Shown here piece by piece: positions 38,571 through 49,995 of a stretch of DNA of 64,000 bases (positions are counted from its first letter, which is position 1; every line of letters starts with the position of its first letter). The notes under the pieces are model-generated. The model was not told the DNA's origin, did no database searches, and saw only the letters and a list, made by a program, of their open reading frames with translations. The stretch is from Edolisoma coerulescens (taxonomy: Eukaryota > Chordata > Aves > Passeriformes > Campephagidae): positions 675,462-739,461 of the forward strand of contig VWZW01007689.1 in the NCBI GenBank assembly GCA_013397115.1. Reading direction: 5' to 3'. The position numbers and the translations under genes are program-made.

Positions 38571-39591
38571 TCACTTAGAGCTTGTGAGCTGCTGTTTCAC
38601 GGGTTAAATCTCCTTTCTTGTTGATTAGGCTTGAAAGTTACAAGGATCAAACATTAACGAGCTTCCTTTCTTAAGGAAATTTTCCATATTCCGCATTTTG
38701 CAAGACAAGCTCTGCATCTGTGGTGGAAACTTCTTGAGTGTGATCTCCCTGGCCTCAGGCCACAGAATCACCTTGGGACTCCAGAAACATCCACAGTGAA
38801 AGCTTCTCTGTGGTTCCTTTCCATTTATTCATTTATTGTTAATTAATTTCTCTATTTACTTAGTTGTTTTGAGGTCTCCTTCTTCAGCATTGCTGCTGTG
38901 CCTTCCTGCTTTCCTTCCAGAACGTGGAGCCTTTGGGGAGGAACTCAAGAGGAGGGAAGGGGTGAGACTTTGGGAGGGGTCCTGGTGAGTGTCATCTCGG
39001 AGCAGGGCTGATCCCACAGGGCGGCTGTGCTTTATCAAAAGTACATTCCTCTGTCAAAGCCCGGGGAAGGAAGCTGTAAGTGTGTGGGACAGGAAGGGGG
39101 ATGATGGAGTGAAAAGCCTTTCTGAATAAACCTTTGGAAGAAGTGCCCTTCCTGTAATGGAGCCTGTCCTTACTTATCACAGAGGGTGGATGAGCCAGCT
39201 TGGGTCCCAGCCTGGCCATGGTCCCCGTGTCTCCCTGTTCTCCCCTGCCTCAGTTTCCCCTGTGTGGCACAAGGACACCCTGTTAGCCTTGAGGGAGAAC
39301 ACCAAGTGTTTTAGGGGCTCTGAGGGCATCCCTTGCCATGCAGCCCACTGGCAGGGGGCACTGGGAGATGTGTGCGTGGCCTGTCGCTTCCACCTCCTCA
39401 TCCATTTATGTCTGTACACACCTTCCTGCTCGTTTGAAGGGCTGTTGCAAGGATTAATGGCTGTTTAATTAGGGGCTGAGCTGTTTGGAAGGGAAGGAAG
39501 GCGTGGAGGTGGTGGGAAGGTGAAGGGTGGTGAGAGTAGAACCTTGCTGGAGGTCTGGAGCACGAGCCCCCGGCCCCATTTTGTCAAGGGC

Positions 39592-39870
39592 CTGGAGTGA
39601 CAGGACACAGGGAATGGCTTCCCACTGCCAGAGGGCAGGGAGAGATTGGATATTGGGAAGAAATTGTTCCCTGTGAGGGTGATGAAGCCCTGGCACAGCT
39701 TCCCAGAGAAGCTGTGGCTGCCCCTGGATCCCTGGAAGTGTCCAAGGCCGGGTTGGATGGGGCTTGGAGCACCCTGGTCCAGTGGAAGGTGTCCCTGCCC
39801 ATGGCAGGGGGTGGCAGGGGATGAGCTTTAAGGTCCCTTCCAACCCAAACCATTCCTGGATTCCACGATT
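39592..39870 (+). mobile_element. CR1 LINE 3' end
   Basis: Sense CR1: GGATATTGGGAAGAAATTGTT, CAGAGAAGCTGTGGCTGCCC, GGAGCACCCTGGTCCAGTGG, then TTCCAACCCAAACCATTCC and one degenerate octamer. It is near-identical to the reverse complement of 32602-32870. Confidence 0.95.
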
Positions 39871-41062
39871 AAAGGCTGGCAAGGAATTGCAGCTGGGATA
39901 CCTCATTTTTAGCTGCCTTCTGCCAAATGGAAAATGACCAAAACTCTGAAGTGACGTGTGATAGCGTGAAGGTCACCACGCTTTTCTGTTTCCCATATGG
40001 ATCAGGAGCGGAACGTCTCCTCTCCGAGGGCACTGTGAGCAGGAACAGCCTGGCACCGTGCAAAGCAGGGGGGCTGTGGGCTTTGAGCCCCCTGGCAGTG
40101 CCACCGCAGCATCCCGGGGCCTGTTCTGGGTGCAGAAGCTTTGCCATCTCCCTGCCCCTTTTCACTTCGTGCCCGGGGACTGCCCTGCTCTCCCTGCCCT
40201 GGGCCACGCTCACCCCTGGGAGGGGTTTCGGGAGCGTTTATCACTCGTGTCAGGGTGGGGAGTTCCTGGTCACGCTTCTCCAGCTTCGCATCTCGGAGCG
40301 GCCGGCAAAGGGAGGGGCTGGAAGATTATTCGGAGTCTCGTTTCCCGCTTGTGATTGCTGGAGGTTTTTTGGAGAGATTAAAAGCAGCAGCCCGGCGGCA
40401 GCGCAGATTCCTGGGCTGATTTTTATTTCCTGACCTTTATTTCTCTGGTCGCAGCCCTTTTCCTGGCACTGCTGGGAGTACCTGGGACCACGCAGGAAAA
40501 GGGAGGGATGGGGGATGTTCAGCTCTGCCGGTTGCCGGCGGCACATCTCCTCCTCCTGTTCGGTCGGGACACACGAATTGAGGCAATTAATCTGCATGTC
40601 TGCTTGCTGCAAACAAATAAATAAAACCTGGAGGGTTTTCCCCATCTGTTTCTTTATGGTGTTGCTCTCGCTATTATTCTTGTTGTGTTTTGTTGTTTTG
40701 GGGTTTTTTTTTTGTTACGTCTAAAAGTAGGGAATGATGTGAAATACAGCATCTTTTAATTTTAAAATTTTTTTTGTGTTGGTGATAGTATTATCCTTTC
40801 CTGGGCAGGGAAGGGTCAGAGCTGGCAGTGTGAGCTGGGTTCAGGCTGTGATTCCTTGCAAAGAGTCTTGTCCTTCACCGTTTGCTCTGGAGCAAAACTG
40901 CCTTGAGTCCATTAGGGCAGCTGCTGTTGGTTCCCGAGCTCTTCAGGGGTCAGGTGCATGCTCTGGGAAAGCAGATGAGTGTTTTCCCACGTCTCTGTGC
41001 TCATAATGTAATGGAAAATGCAGGGAATAACCAGTTCACTTTCTTTTCTTCTGTTTCCTCAG

Positions 41063-41127
41063 AAACTTTGATGGATACGCGGACGGCGACGGCCGAGCTG
41101 GGCTGGACCGCCAACCCACCTTCAGGG
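41063..41127 (+). CDS. EPHB1: EPHB1 coding exon 2 (N-terminus of the mature receptor)
   Basis: A 65-base exon that completes Glu20 and encodes residues 21-41, running T-L-M-D-T-R-T-A-T-A-E-L-G-W through to P-P-S-G. This short stretch is diagnostic. The M-D-T-R-T-A-T-A-E-L-G-W-T-A-N-P run fits mammalian EPHB1, whereas EPHB2 (M-D-S-T-T) and EPHB3 (M-D-T-K-W) differ, as I recall those proteins. It forms the first strand of the ephrin-binding domain. The acceptor is a strong pyrimidine tract ending CTCAG and the donor is GGG before GTAAGT. The intron before it is phase 1 and the one after it is phase 0, as in other EPH genes. It is too short and split in phase to stand out as an open reading frame. 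Confidence 0.94.
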
Positions 41128-42340
41128 GTAAGTTCCACTTGTCCAGCTGACCTTTATGTGATCTAGGGGGGTCCATGCTTTTAACCCCACTTTTATAGGG
41201 GTAAAATGCTGGTGGGAAGCTGGAGGAGTCACAGTGGGAGCAGCGGTGCCCCATAGGGCTGGTGTGGGCTGCTGGGGCATCGCTGTCCGGCTGAGCCGGG
41301 CTGAGTGTCCCTTCCCCGAGCCAGTCCTGGAGCCTTGATGAAGATGGAGCTTGTCTCCATCTCCATGCTCTCCCTTCCCCTTCCTGTCCTCCTTCCTCAT
41401 GAAGGGTTCAGCCCCATCACTGCTCTCCATCCCCCTGGTCGTGCCTTCCCTCTCCCTGTGCCAAAAGGCTTGTAATTAGGAAACATTAGCAGGCTCCAAA
41501 CAGCTTTCATACCTGGAACATCATCCATAATTGCACTCGGCAGTACTCTTCCTTGGCTATTAATGTCACTTTTATGAAGTAATGAGGAACCAAACACCCT
41601 GAGGCACTTAAAACATCTTTTTTATATAATACGAGCCTTTGAGGAATGGAAGCATAAAATAACCTGACTCACATTCTCCTGGCAGAAGAAGTGAGCGATG
41701 GAGCTGCGGGTGGGAGGGGATGTGAGCTGATGGATGGGCACCACGGTGGGACAGGCTGGCTGGGTGCAGCAGCAGGGCCTGTCCCTGGAGACTCCAGGAT
41801 GTGGCACCAGAGGGGAAGGGATGCCAGGCTGCATCTTTGTTAGGGTGTCACTGGCTTGGCCAATTTCAAAAGAAATTATTTTGCACATTGTCACTGAAGC
41901 TGGGCCACACCTGCAGCAGGCATGAAATCCACTCCAGACATGTCAGAGCCCCTTGAATTGGGGTATTTTGCTACTGAATTGCTTTGGAAAAATTCTGGGC
42001 CCAGATAAATTGCTGGAAAAATGCAGGAGGGGCACGTGAAGGTGATGGAGACGGGATATAAATAGCTGCTTGCAGCTGCTGCCACTGAAAGCCTGTGCGA
42101 GGCAGGTGGGGAGCTTGTGTTGTGAGGCACGGTGGTCTCACCCTCTGCAGAGCAGCAGAGTAATGCCCCTCCCCAGCCCCATCCCTGCATCCCACTGTGT
42201 GCATCCCTCCATCCCTCTGTGCATCCCTGCAGCCTTCCAATTCTCGCTCCTCTGAGAGTTCCTGGGGAGGCTTCTGCTTTACAGGAGCGTGTATTAAATC
42301 TTCCACAAAGTATTTTAAATGCCAAGTCTTGGATCTAAAA

Positions 42341-42927
42341 TCATAGAATCACAGAATCCTTTAGGCTGGAAAAACCCTCTCCCATCATCGAGTCCAACCA
42401 TTAACCCAGCACTGCCAAGGCCACCACTGACCCGTGTCCCCAAGTGCCACAATAGCTCTATGGACAGCTTTTAAATCCCTCCAGGGATGGGGACTCCACC
42501 ACTGCCCTGGGCAGCTGTGACAGAGCTGGACAACCCTTTCTGGGAAGGAATTCTCCCTAATATCCAATCTAAACCTCCTCTGGCACAATTTGAGGCCGTT
42601 CCCTCTCCTCCTGTCCCTGTTCCCTGGGAGCAGAGCCCGACCCCCCCAGCTGCCCCCTCCTGTCAGGGAGTTGTGCAGAGCCACAAGGTCCCCCCTGAGC
42701 CCCCTTTGCTCCAGGCTGAGCCCCTTTCCCAGCTCCCTCAGCTGCTCCTCGTGCCCCAGATCCTTCTCCAGCTAGGTTCCTTTCCCTGGACACGCTCCAG
42801 CCCCTCAATGTCCTTCTTGTCATGAGGGGCCCAGAACTGGACACAGGATTGGAGGTGCCCCAGCAGTGCCCAGCACAGGGGATGATCACTGCCCTGGTCC
42901 TGCTGGTCACACTGTTCCTGACAGGGT
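42341..42927 (-). mobile_element. CR1 LINE, about 590 bases
   Basis: It opens TCATAGAATCACAGAATCCT and continues CATCGAGTCCAACCATTAAC, CTCCAGGGATGGGGACTCCA, TAATATCCAATCTAAACCTC and CACACTGTTCCTGACAGGGT. It is the longest CR1 in the window, and of the same subfamily as the sense copy at 52835-53240. Confidence 0.95.
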
Positions 42928-44339
42928 GAGAGGCTCCTGGCAGCTGCTGTGTGTCAGCTCCTTCTCTGAGGCTGCTCTCATCTCTCTTGGGGCTGGAGGC
43001 ACAGGGATTTGATGAGCCACCTCTCGTGACCCTGGGGTTGCCATCAGCATGGGCTCCGTGCAGGCTTTGGGTCCCTTTTGGGTCCCTTTGGGTGCTGGCA
43101 TCTCCCCATGGCATGCTGAGCTCCCAGAGGGGCTGTTCACCCCAGCTCACAGATTTGGCCCAGGCTCTGGGGGCTGTTGATGCTTGTGCTGGGGCCTGAT
43201 GCCAGCCAGGCTGCGGGGGCTGTGGTCCCCCAGGACGGGCTGTGGCAGGGTGTGGGCTCTCCTTCTGCTCTTCCTGATGGACGTGCTTTAAATCTTAGTG
43301 GAGACAGGGAACAACATTGACTTAATCCCCAGCTCCCTGTGAATTATTTAGTAGCATCTCATCAAAATGAGGCATTTGTCGCTGTTAGAGCGTTGGTGGC
43401 AGCAGCTGCTGGCACTGTGGGTCCTTCCAGCCTCGGGGACCTGCTGCTCCCAGTGCCCGGTACCAGCAGTGCTCAACCCAAGGCATGCACAGGGCAGCAC
43501 CAGGATCCGGCCCTCGACCCTGCTGAGGATTTTCCAAGGGGCATTTCATGTTGTTCCTAAATGCAGGAAACGTTGAAGTGCAGTAGGGTTTGTTGGCAGG
43601 TTTTGGCTCTGAGTTTTGAGGCTCGGAGGTTTTTGAGGATGAAGAGGCGGATTCCCGCAGCGAAGGCAGCGGAGCCCTGGGACTGGTGTTAATGCTGGAG
43701 GAGAGCTCCTTGTCTGGCCTTAATTGGAGGCAGGGCTGTACTGCAAAGCCCAGGTGGGAACAGCAAACAATGGCAACCCCCTTGGTCGGGGAGGATTGTA
43801 CAGCTCCTGCTCTGAAAAGGTGCCTGGTAATGAAGGGGCACTGAATCCCCATGCCTCGTGCACGGGGGAGAGGGGGTTTTGCAGCGCTTTCCCGGCATAG
43901 GATGAGAAGGAAGAGCACTGTGCTGGATGAGGGAGGCTTTATTGCTGGTTTGGTAACCATGGCTTAACAACAATGTGCAGCCTTGAGCTCTGATCTTGGC
44001 TTAAGCGTAGCAGAGCTGAGTGGGTGGGCCTGGGAGTGAGTGTTGGCAGCGTGAGGAGGACCCTGCTTTGAAAACAAAACAAAAAGCTGTGTTTTGTTAC
44101 ATCAAGGCTGTGGTTCACAGAAGGGAAGCTTGGGCATGAAATGTGGTTGTTCGATGGAGAAGGGAAGAGGGGAAAGAAATGTGAGGTTTCAGGGTTGGTT
44201 GTGGTGCATCAGCTCGTCAGGACTCAGTGTGACAGGGCAGGGTGGCATCACCCATTGTGCCCCGTGTAAACACAGGCGTGAGGGCTGCTGCAGCATCACT
44301 CCTGGAAATTATCCCTGATACTGAGGGAGCTGCTTAAAG

Positions 44340-44560
44340 ATTGCCATATGAGTAATGCTGTTATGAGGAGACTGTAAACATGGATTAGTTAAAATGAATG
44401 GATTATGAGGTTGTAAATCTGTCTGTAGGACTCTAATGCCATCATAGACTATTCACAGTTTGCCGCTGTCCCTTAATTGAAATTGTAGCCTGGATTATAT
44501 TAATGCCCTTCTATAAATCGAATCGCGAATCTATATTCCCTCTCTCCACAGCAGTAATGT
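44340..44560. promoter_or_regulatory. Candidate conserved element 5' of exon 3 (hypothesis)
   Basis: Unique AT-rich DNA with ATGAGTAATGCTGTTATGAG, CCCTTAATTGAAATTGTAGC and AAATCGAATCGCGAATC, flanked by GC-richer sequence. It lies within 700 bases of the exon 3 acceptor. Functional status is inferred only from composition and motifs. Confidence 0.27.
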
Positions 44561-44998
44561 TTTATTTAGTTGGTTTTCTTTGCTGGGGGAAATGATCCCG
44601 TTGTGCCGAGAGCTTGGGGTCAGGCAGCCCACGTGCTGCCTCGGGCTTTAATGAAGCTGTAGCCTCGTGTGCTGCCTTCCCTCCTGCCTCCAGGTGCCTG
44701 GGCCATCTTTCTTCCCATTTTTACATCCTCTCAGGGCAGATAATGCAGTTGCCCACGTGGAAAAGATGTTTTAACATCAATTGGGAGCAATGGGGAGAGG
44801 CATGGAGGGTGGGGATTTCTTCTGGTCCTGGCCTGGTTGGTGTTTCTGCACGTGCATCCCACTGCGTGCCCATAACCACATTCCTCATCCCCTCTGGAGC
44901 TTCGGGATTGTCCTCGCAGCCCTGTCCTGTGCAGGGTGAGCAGCCATCATCGGCCCCTCTTCCTCCTCCTCACCACTTCTCCCTGCTCCTTTCTGCAG

Positions 44999-45680
44999 TG
45001 GGAAGAAGTCAGTGGCTACGACGAGAACCTCAACACCATCCGTACGTACCAGGTGTGCAACGTCTTCGAGCCCAACCAGAACAACTGGCTCCTCACCACC
45101 TTCATCAACCGGCGCGGGGCTCACCGCATCTACACCGAGATGCGCTTCACTGTGCGGGACTGCAGCAGCCTCCCCAACGTCCCCGGCTCCTGCAAGGAGA
45201 CCTTCAACCTCTACTACTACGAGACAGACTCTGTCATTGCCACCAAGAAGTCCACCTTCTGGACAGAGGCACCCTACCTCAAAGTGGACACCATTGCTGC
45301 TGACGAGAGCTTCTCCCAGGTGGACTTTGGGGGCCGGCTGATGAAGGTGAACACGGAAGTGAGAAGTTTCGGGCCCCTGACCCGCAATGGCTTTTACCTG
45401 GCTTTCCAGGACTACGGGGCTTGCATGTCTCTGCTGTCTGTCAGGGTCTTCTTCAAGAAGTGCCCCAGCGTGGTGCAGAACTTCGCCATCTTCCCGGAGA
45501 CGATGACGGGCGCGGAGAGCACCTCTCTGGTGACGGCGCGCGGCACCTGCATCCCCAACGCCGAGGAGGTGGACGTGCCCATCAAGCTGTACTGCAACGG
45601 CGACGGCGAGTGGATGGTGCCCATCGGCCGCTGCACCTGCAAGGCTGGCTATGAGCCTGAGAACAACGTGGCTTGCAAAG
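44999..45680 (+). CDS. EPHB1: EPHB1 coding exon 3 (ephrin-binding domain, start of Cys-rich region)
   Basis: This 682-base exon encodes residues 42-268 plus one base of codon 269. It opens W-E-E-V-S-G-Y-D-E and carries nearly all of the ephrin ligand-binding domain (to about residue 200), then the start of the cysteine-rich Sushi/EGF-like region. Cysteines are at 61, 96, 106, 183, 196, 225, 240, 253, 255 and 267. In the family, 61-183 and 96-106 pair as the ligand-domain disulfides. The sequence is almost the same as mammalian EPHB1 from memory; EPHB1-type choices include the L-N-T-I-R-T stretch and the F-E-P-N-Q-N-N-W stretch. The acceptor is a pyrimidine tract ending TGCAG and the donor is AAAG before GTAAGG (phase 1). 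No frameshift or stop is present. The exon is GC-rich at third codon positions compared with its flanking introns. The next exon is outside the window. Confidence 0.97.
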
Positions 45681-48600
45681 GTAAGGCTGGCTTTGGGCAG
45701 CAAGCCCTTTGTGTTTGCTTTAGGGAAAAATGCTTGTCCCCAAACAAACTGTTTTGTGCAGTAGGCAGTACTTCCCCTGATGTGGTTTTGCTCCAGGGAA
45801 CAGGCAGGAATTTGGGAGCAGTGGTTTCTCGGTGTGCTCTGGTCAGTGGCCAGAGCTGGTGAGCAGCGTGGCGAAGGTGCGGGTGCCAGTGCCAGGGCCA
45901 GTGCCACCCTGCTGGAAGTCACCTCTGTGATGTGGTGCCTTCAAAGCACCGCGCTCGCCGGCCGGGCTCTTTCATCTGCCTCGTTATTTCCCCGGCAGAG
46001 CCCAGCAGCTGCCGTCGGGCCTGGCTGCTGTGGGGCTGCTCTGATTCTCAGCGTTAATTGGAATTGTTGTGCTGGTTTTTGGGTTCCCCGGCCACGCCGC
46101 CAGCATGCTGCTGCCTGCTGGAGTCCTGCAGTGCAAGGTTAGAAATATGGCAGCAGTGCTCACTGCTTTTCATCTCCTTTTGCCCTTGTGGTGAATATTT
46201 CCCAAATACCTTTGGAGCGTTTTTATTTTCTTCTATTGGCTGCCCTTTCCTTCTCCTCTCCTGAATTAAGGTATTGGTTTTGCGTGCTGCTTGGAAGGAG
46301 GGGAGAGGAGAGGGCTTTCTGCTCACCCTGTTTCATCAGTTCCAAATAGCTTCTAGAAGGTCAACACTGCCAGGACAAGGAAGGGTTGGGAAGAAGGAGA
46401 AGGTCAAAGTGCTTAAGGGCTAGTGTGGGGTGTTGTGATGAGAAGAGGTCCAACTTGGATCTCTTTTGGTGCAGGTGGTGGAATGTGTGTACCACCAGGC
46501 TTGGCTGTGATGCTCCTTGGGGAGTCCCCCAAGGTGTTTCTTCTCCCACCTGTAACTCTGGATATGTGAAGATGGCAAAGCTGGGATTCAAGCTGTGGAG
46601 AAGCTTGTTTGATGGTTTGCTCTAAGCCTGGGAACTTGTGTAGGTTTGCACCATGCAAAGCCTCATTCCTACCTGGCCAAAGTGGGGATGGCGACACCTT
46701 CCCGTGCCAGGGCTCCAACAACCAGGAAACCCCCAGAATCCTTTCTCCAACAGCATGGCTGGGGGATTCCTATGGGATTTGTGGCCTTAGGGTGGTTTTG
46801 TTCCCACCAGGAGGTTCCCGTGAGGAGCCGAAGCGCTCTGTCGGAGGGAGGGCTCTTTGCAAACCGAGCGTTTCTGGCGAGACGTTCCTCTGCTATTGAA
46901 CCAACACACAGAAAGCACACATGGTTATATGGCAAAATGACATTTCTCATCATGGGAAAACAAATACTAATTTTAGCTAAACACTGGAATTGAGAAGTAA
47001 TGTCACTTTGCCAGAAATGGAGGAAAACAGTGATAATGTAAAACTGGGGGTTTTGGTGGTGTTGACCTTTCTGCCAGCTGGAGGAAGGTGGGGTCTTGAG
47101 TGCTCCTGACCCCTGGGAGGACCGTGATGCACCTTGTCAGTGCTTGGGGAAGGGCAGAGGACTGACAACTGCAGGACGAGAGGCATGGGAGCAAACCTGC
47201 TGAGGGTGGGTGTTAGACCCATCTCCATGGCTTTTCTTATTTCCTTTTCTTGTGCAGACTCCACAAGGGTTGTGAAGTGTTCATTCCATCAAAGCTACAC
47301 CAAGCAGACCCCAGAAAATGGGGATTTGTTGGGTTTTCTGTGCCCTAGTGCCTGTCTCCAGCTGTGCTCCCACTCCTCAGCACTGATCCCCAAGGAGAAA
47401 CTGCTGAGCTCCTGGTGAGAGTTTTGCCTTTGCATGGGGAGCGTGCTTTGTATTCAGACTCCTTGAGGCAAAGATTAGGGATCCTGGCAGTTCCTAGGAC
47501 TAGAAACATCATTTATAGACTGACTGGCAGCATGTAGGATCCTGAAAGGCACCAGAGTATGCTGTGGGTGCAGGGCAAGCGGGTGTTAAATGGCACCAGG
47601 CATGTCTGTGATAACATGACATGTTATGTTTGATGATTCCATGGGTGCTGGTAAGATGCTGTCTGTGGAGGAGTGCTCTGATGGCTGCCCTTCCCCAGTC
47701 CTCTGCAAGTATTTTCCAGTTCCCATGTCAGGAGGACAGAGAAAAGGCTGGCATTGCATGATACCTGTGTGTCTGAAGGCCCTGCTCGCTGCTGCTGAGG
47801 AACCCAAATCCAGTATATCCCCCATCCCCTGGAAGTTCACTAAAACCCCTCCCAAAAGCTTGATCCAGGGTTAACATCAGGAATTTTGGAAAATTAACTG
47901 TTAAATAAAAATCTGCCCTTGGGTTGGACTCTGGCTCCATGGTAGTTCATTGGCCATGAAGCTCCTCCTGGTATCCCCACGGACCTTGGAGCTGGCAAGG
48001 GAAGACCTAAGCCCACTTAGGTGAAGGTTGATGGGCAGGAGGTGGCACATTGCAAAGTTTAGACATACAAATTCCTTGGTTTTCTGTTTGACTTTGTTTT
48101 CTCCAAAGGGGTTATATTCCCCTGCCTGGTTTGCCTGGCGGGGAAGCTGCCAGGATTGCACCCTGGCTCCTGGGAAGCACACACTCCTGACATCTGCTCC
48201 AAGCCTTCATCAGCCTGAGATGAGACACTTAACAAGCCCGTGGGAATTGTCACCAAGGGAAAAAAAAACAAAAAAAGAAAATCCCTCAGTATTTGAAAGC
48301 TGAAAAAATAGGCTTAATTCCTGCGTGGTGGGGAAAAGGATAGGGTTGGATTGTTTAGCTCCCCCAGCTCCATCTCATCCCGCACTCCCATGGGAAGGAG
48401 GCTGTGCCTATCATGGGCCATTAGACTGGAGTGGGTTCGTGCTGGCAGTGGAGCTTGGGGCACTCAGGGATTCATCAGTCCTGGCTTTTAGCAGCACTTG
48501 TGGCTCGAGGGGGGCACGGGCACAACGTCATCTTCGTTGGGGGTGCTCGGAGCCCTGAGGAGATTATCCTCATGTTTTGGGGTCAGAGGGATGGGGGCTG

Positions 48601-49879
48601 CCACCACCAGCGTGCCAGGATGGGCGTGGGAGAGAGGGGAATTGTCTTTTTCAGACAATCAGCCCTGTTATTTGTTCTCATCCCAGGCTGGTTTGGCACA
48701 GACGCCCTGGCACAGCTCTCAGCTGTACCCCAGAGCCCAGTGGACTGCCCAGCCCATCCTCTTGGACACCCCGTGCCCGTGGGGGCGGTGGGTCAGTGCG
48801 AGATGCAGGCTCTGCCTGAATCCCAAATGAATAATTCGTGTGGTGCGCGAGAGAGCCCACGCTCTGCTCGGGCTGATATTAAATCCATTTGTCTTGCTCT
48901 GCCCCGTCCCTCAGCCCTGCTTTATGGCTTCCTTCTGTGGTCAAGGGGCAATGCATCATCGTTCTGGGGACGAGGTGGGAGGGGACGTGGCAGCGGGGAT
49001 CACCGGGAGGCGGGGGAAACCTTGGATGAGCACGCTGGGTGGATTTTGCTTTCTCTCCTCAAGGAAGATTGTTAAACCCTTCCTCCTGGTGTTTGAAACC
49101 TGATGATGGCAAAGGAACCCCTCGGTAGAGTGTTGGCAGTTGTGTCTCTTGGCTTTCATCCCTTTTGCCTTTGAGGACTGGGCACTGTGTTTCTGTCTGC
49201 TGGAATCACGCTGGCTTTCTCTCTGACCTTCCCAGTGCCGGGCACCAACTCGGGCGCACGGAGAAGGAAAGAGCCTGGGACTGAAGCAGCTTTGTGCTGA
49301 ATTTCTCTGTTGTATTTATAAACCCAGGAAGAAGGGGTGAGAGAGCAGTCCTGCTGCTTCCCGGCCTCGTCTCACTTTCAGTTTTCCCCTCCTGGCAAAT
49401 TCCTGTGCTGGCGCGTTCGGGAGCCCCCGATCTGCCGCTGCCGGCCTGTCTGCTACAGCAGCTGGAAATCTGACCTGGCAGGGGGAAACAATCAAAATAA
49501 ACCCCACAAAACCAGAGCAAAGCTGGGCTGTGATGCCTGCAGTGCCCATCAAGCAGCCTTGCTTCCAGGCATCCCTGGCTTTCCACACGGCAGCCGGCCC
49601 CTATCCCGATTCCAGCCGGGTCCCCCCATCCTCCCTCACCTGCTGGCCGATGTGCCGGGCTCTGCCCAGCCTCTGCCAAAGCTCTGTGTGGGTTTATCCT
49701 GATCTCCTTCATCCCTTTGATTTCTCTGTCTCCTTTCCATGTTTGTCCTTCCCTTCTGCCTTTGTGTGGAGGAATGGATGGGGGAAAGGAGCAGCGGCAG
49801 GGGCACGTCTGACCTTGACTGTCAGGGAGTGAGCAGCTCCATGCTGGTTCCCCTGTTATCCTCCCCTCCTGCCGAGCAG

Positions 49880-49995
49880 CCCTGGTGATAATTATTGATT
49901 TCCTCTACTTATCCATCACAGAAGATTGGAAACAATGTGATTTATAAAGTGATTTTTTAAATAATTGCGAACGTTTTGCAATTAGTGGTAGAACA
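49880..49995. promoter_or_regulatory. Candidate intronic element (hypothesis)
   Basis: Repeat-free AT-rich run with GGTGATAATTATTGATTTCC, TTTATAAAGTGATTTTTTAA and TTTTGCAATTAG. It stands out from GC-richer flanks. Confidence 0.2.

Larger units (their letters stand above)
13422..41062 (+). other. EPHB1: EPHB1 intron 1
   Basis: A phase 1 intron from GTGAGC to CTCAG. In order it holds: the end of the CpG island (to 14420), a second GC-rich patch (16180-16480), AT-rich unique DNA (18150-19080), a CR1 3' end (19499-19593), a solo LTR (20471-20881), a minisatellite (22641-22894), a TTA-rich run (25412-25440), a GATA-rich run (28084-28159) and a pyrimidine tract (31025-31112). These are followed by a CR1 (32602-33130), a duplicated 1548-base block around an N gap (33539-37087), an LTR-like block (about 37965-38570) and a CR1 (39592-39870). 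No extra exon or RNA gene was recognised. Its true length is probably about 25.6 kb, because the duplication looks artificial. Confidence 0.85.
41128..44998 (+). other. EPHB1: EPHB1 intron 2
   Basis: A phase 0 intron from GTAAGT to TGCAG, 3871 bases. It holds a CR1 (42341-42927) and an AT-rich candidate element (44340-44560). The remainder is unique non-coding sequence with no exon recognised. Confidence 0.92.

Noticed and set aside
44885..45922. A 345-codon open frame antisense to exon 3
   Set aside because: This is a shadow of the GC-rich, third-position-biased EPHB1 exon; it has no start context, domain or extension beyond the exon's influence.
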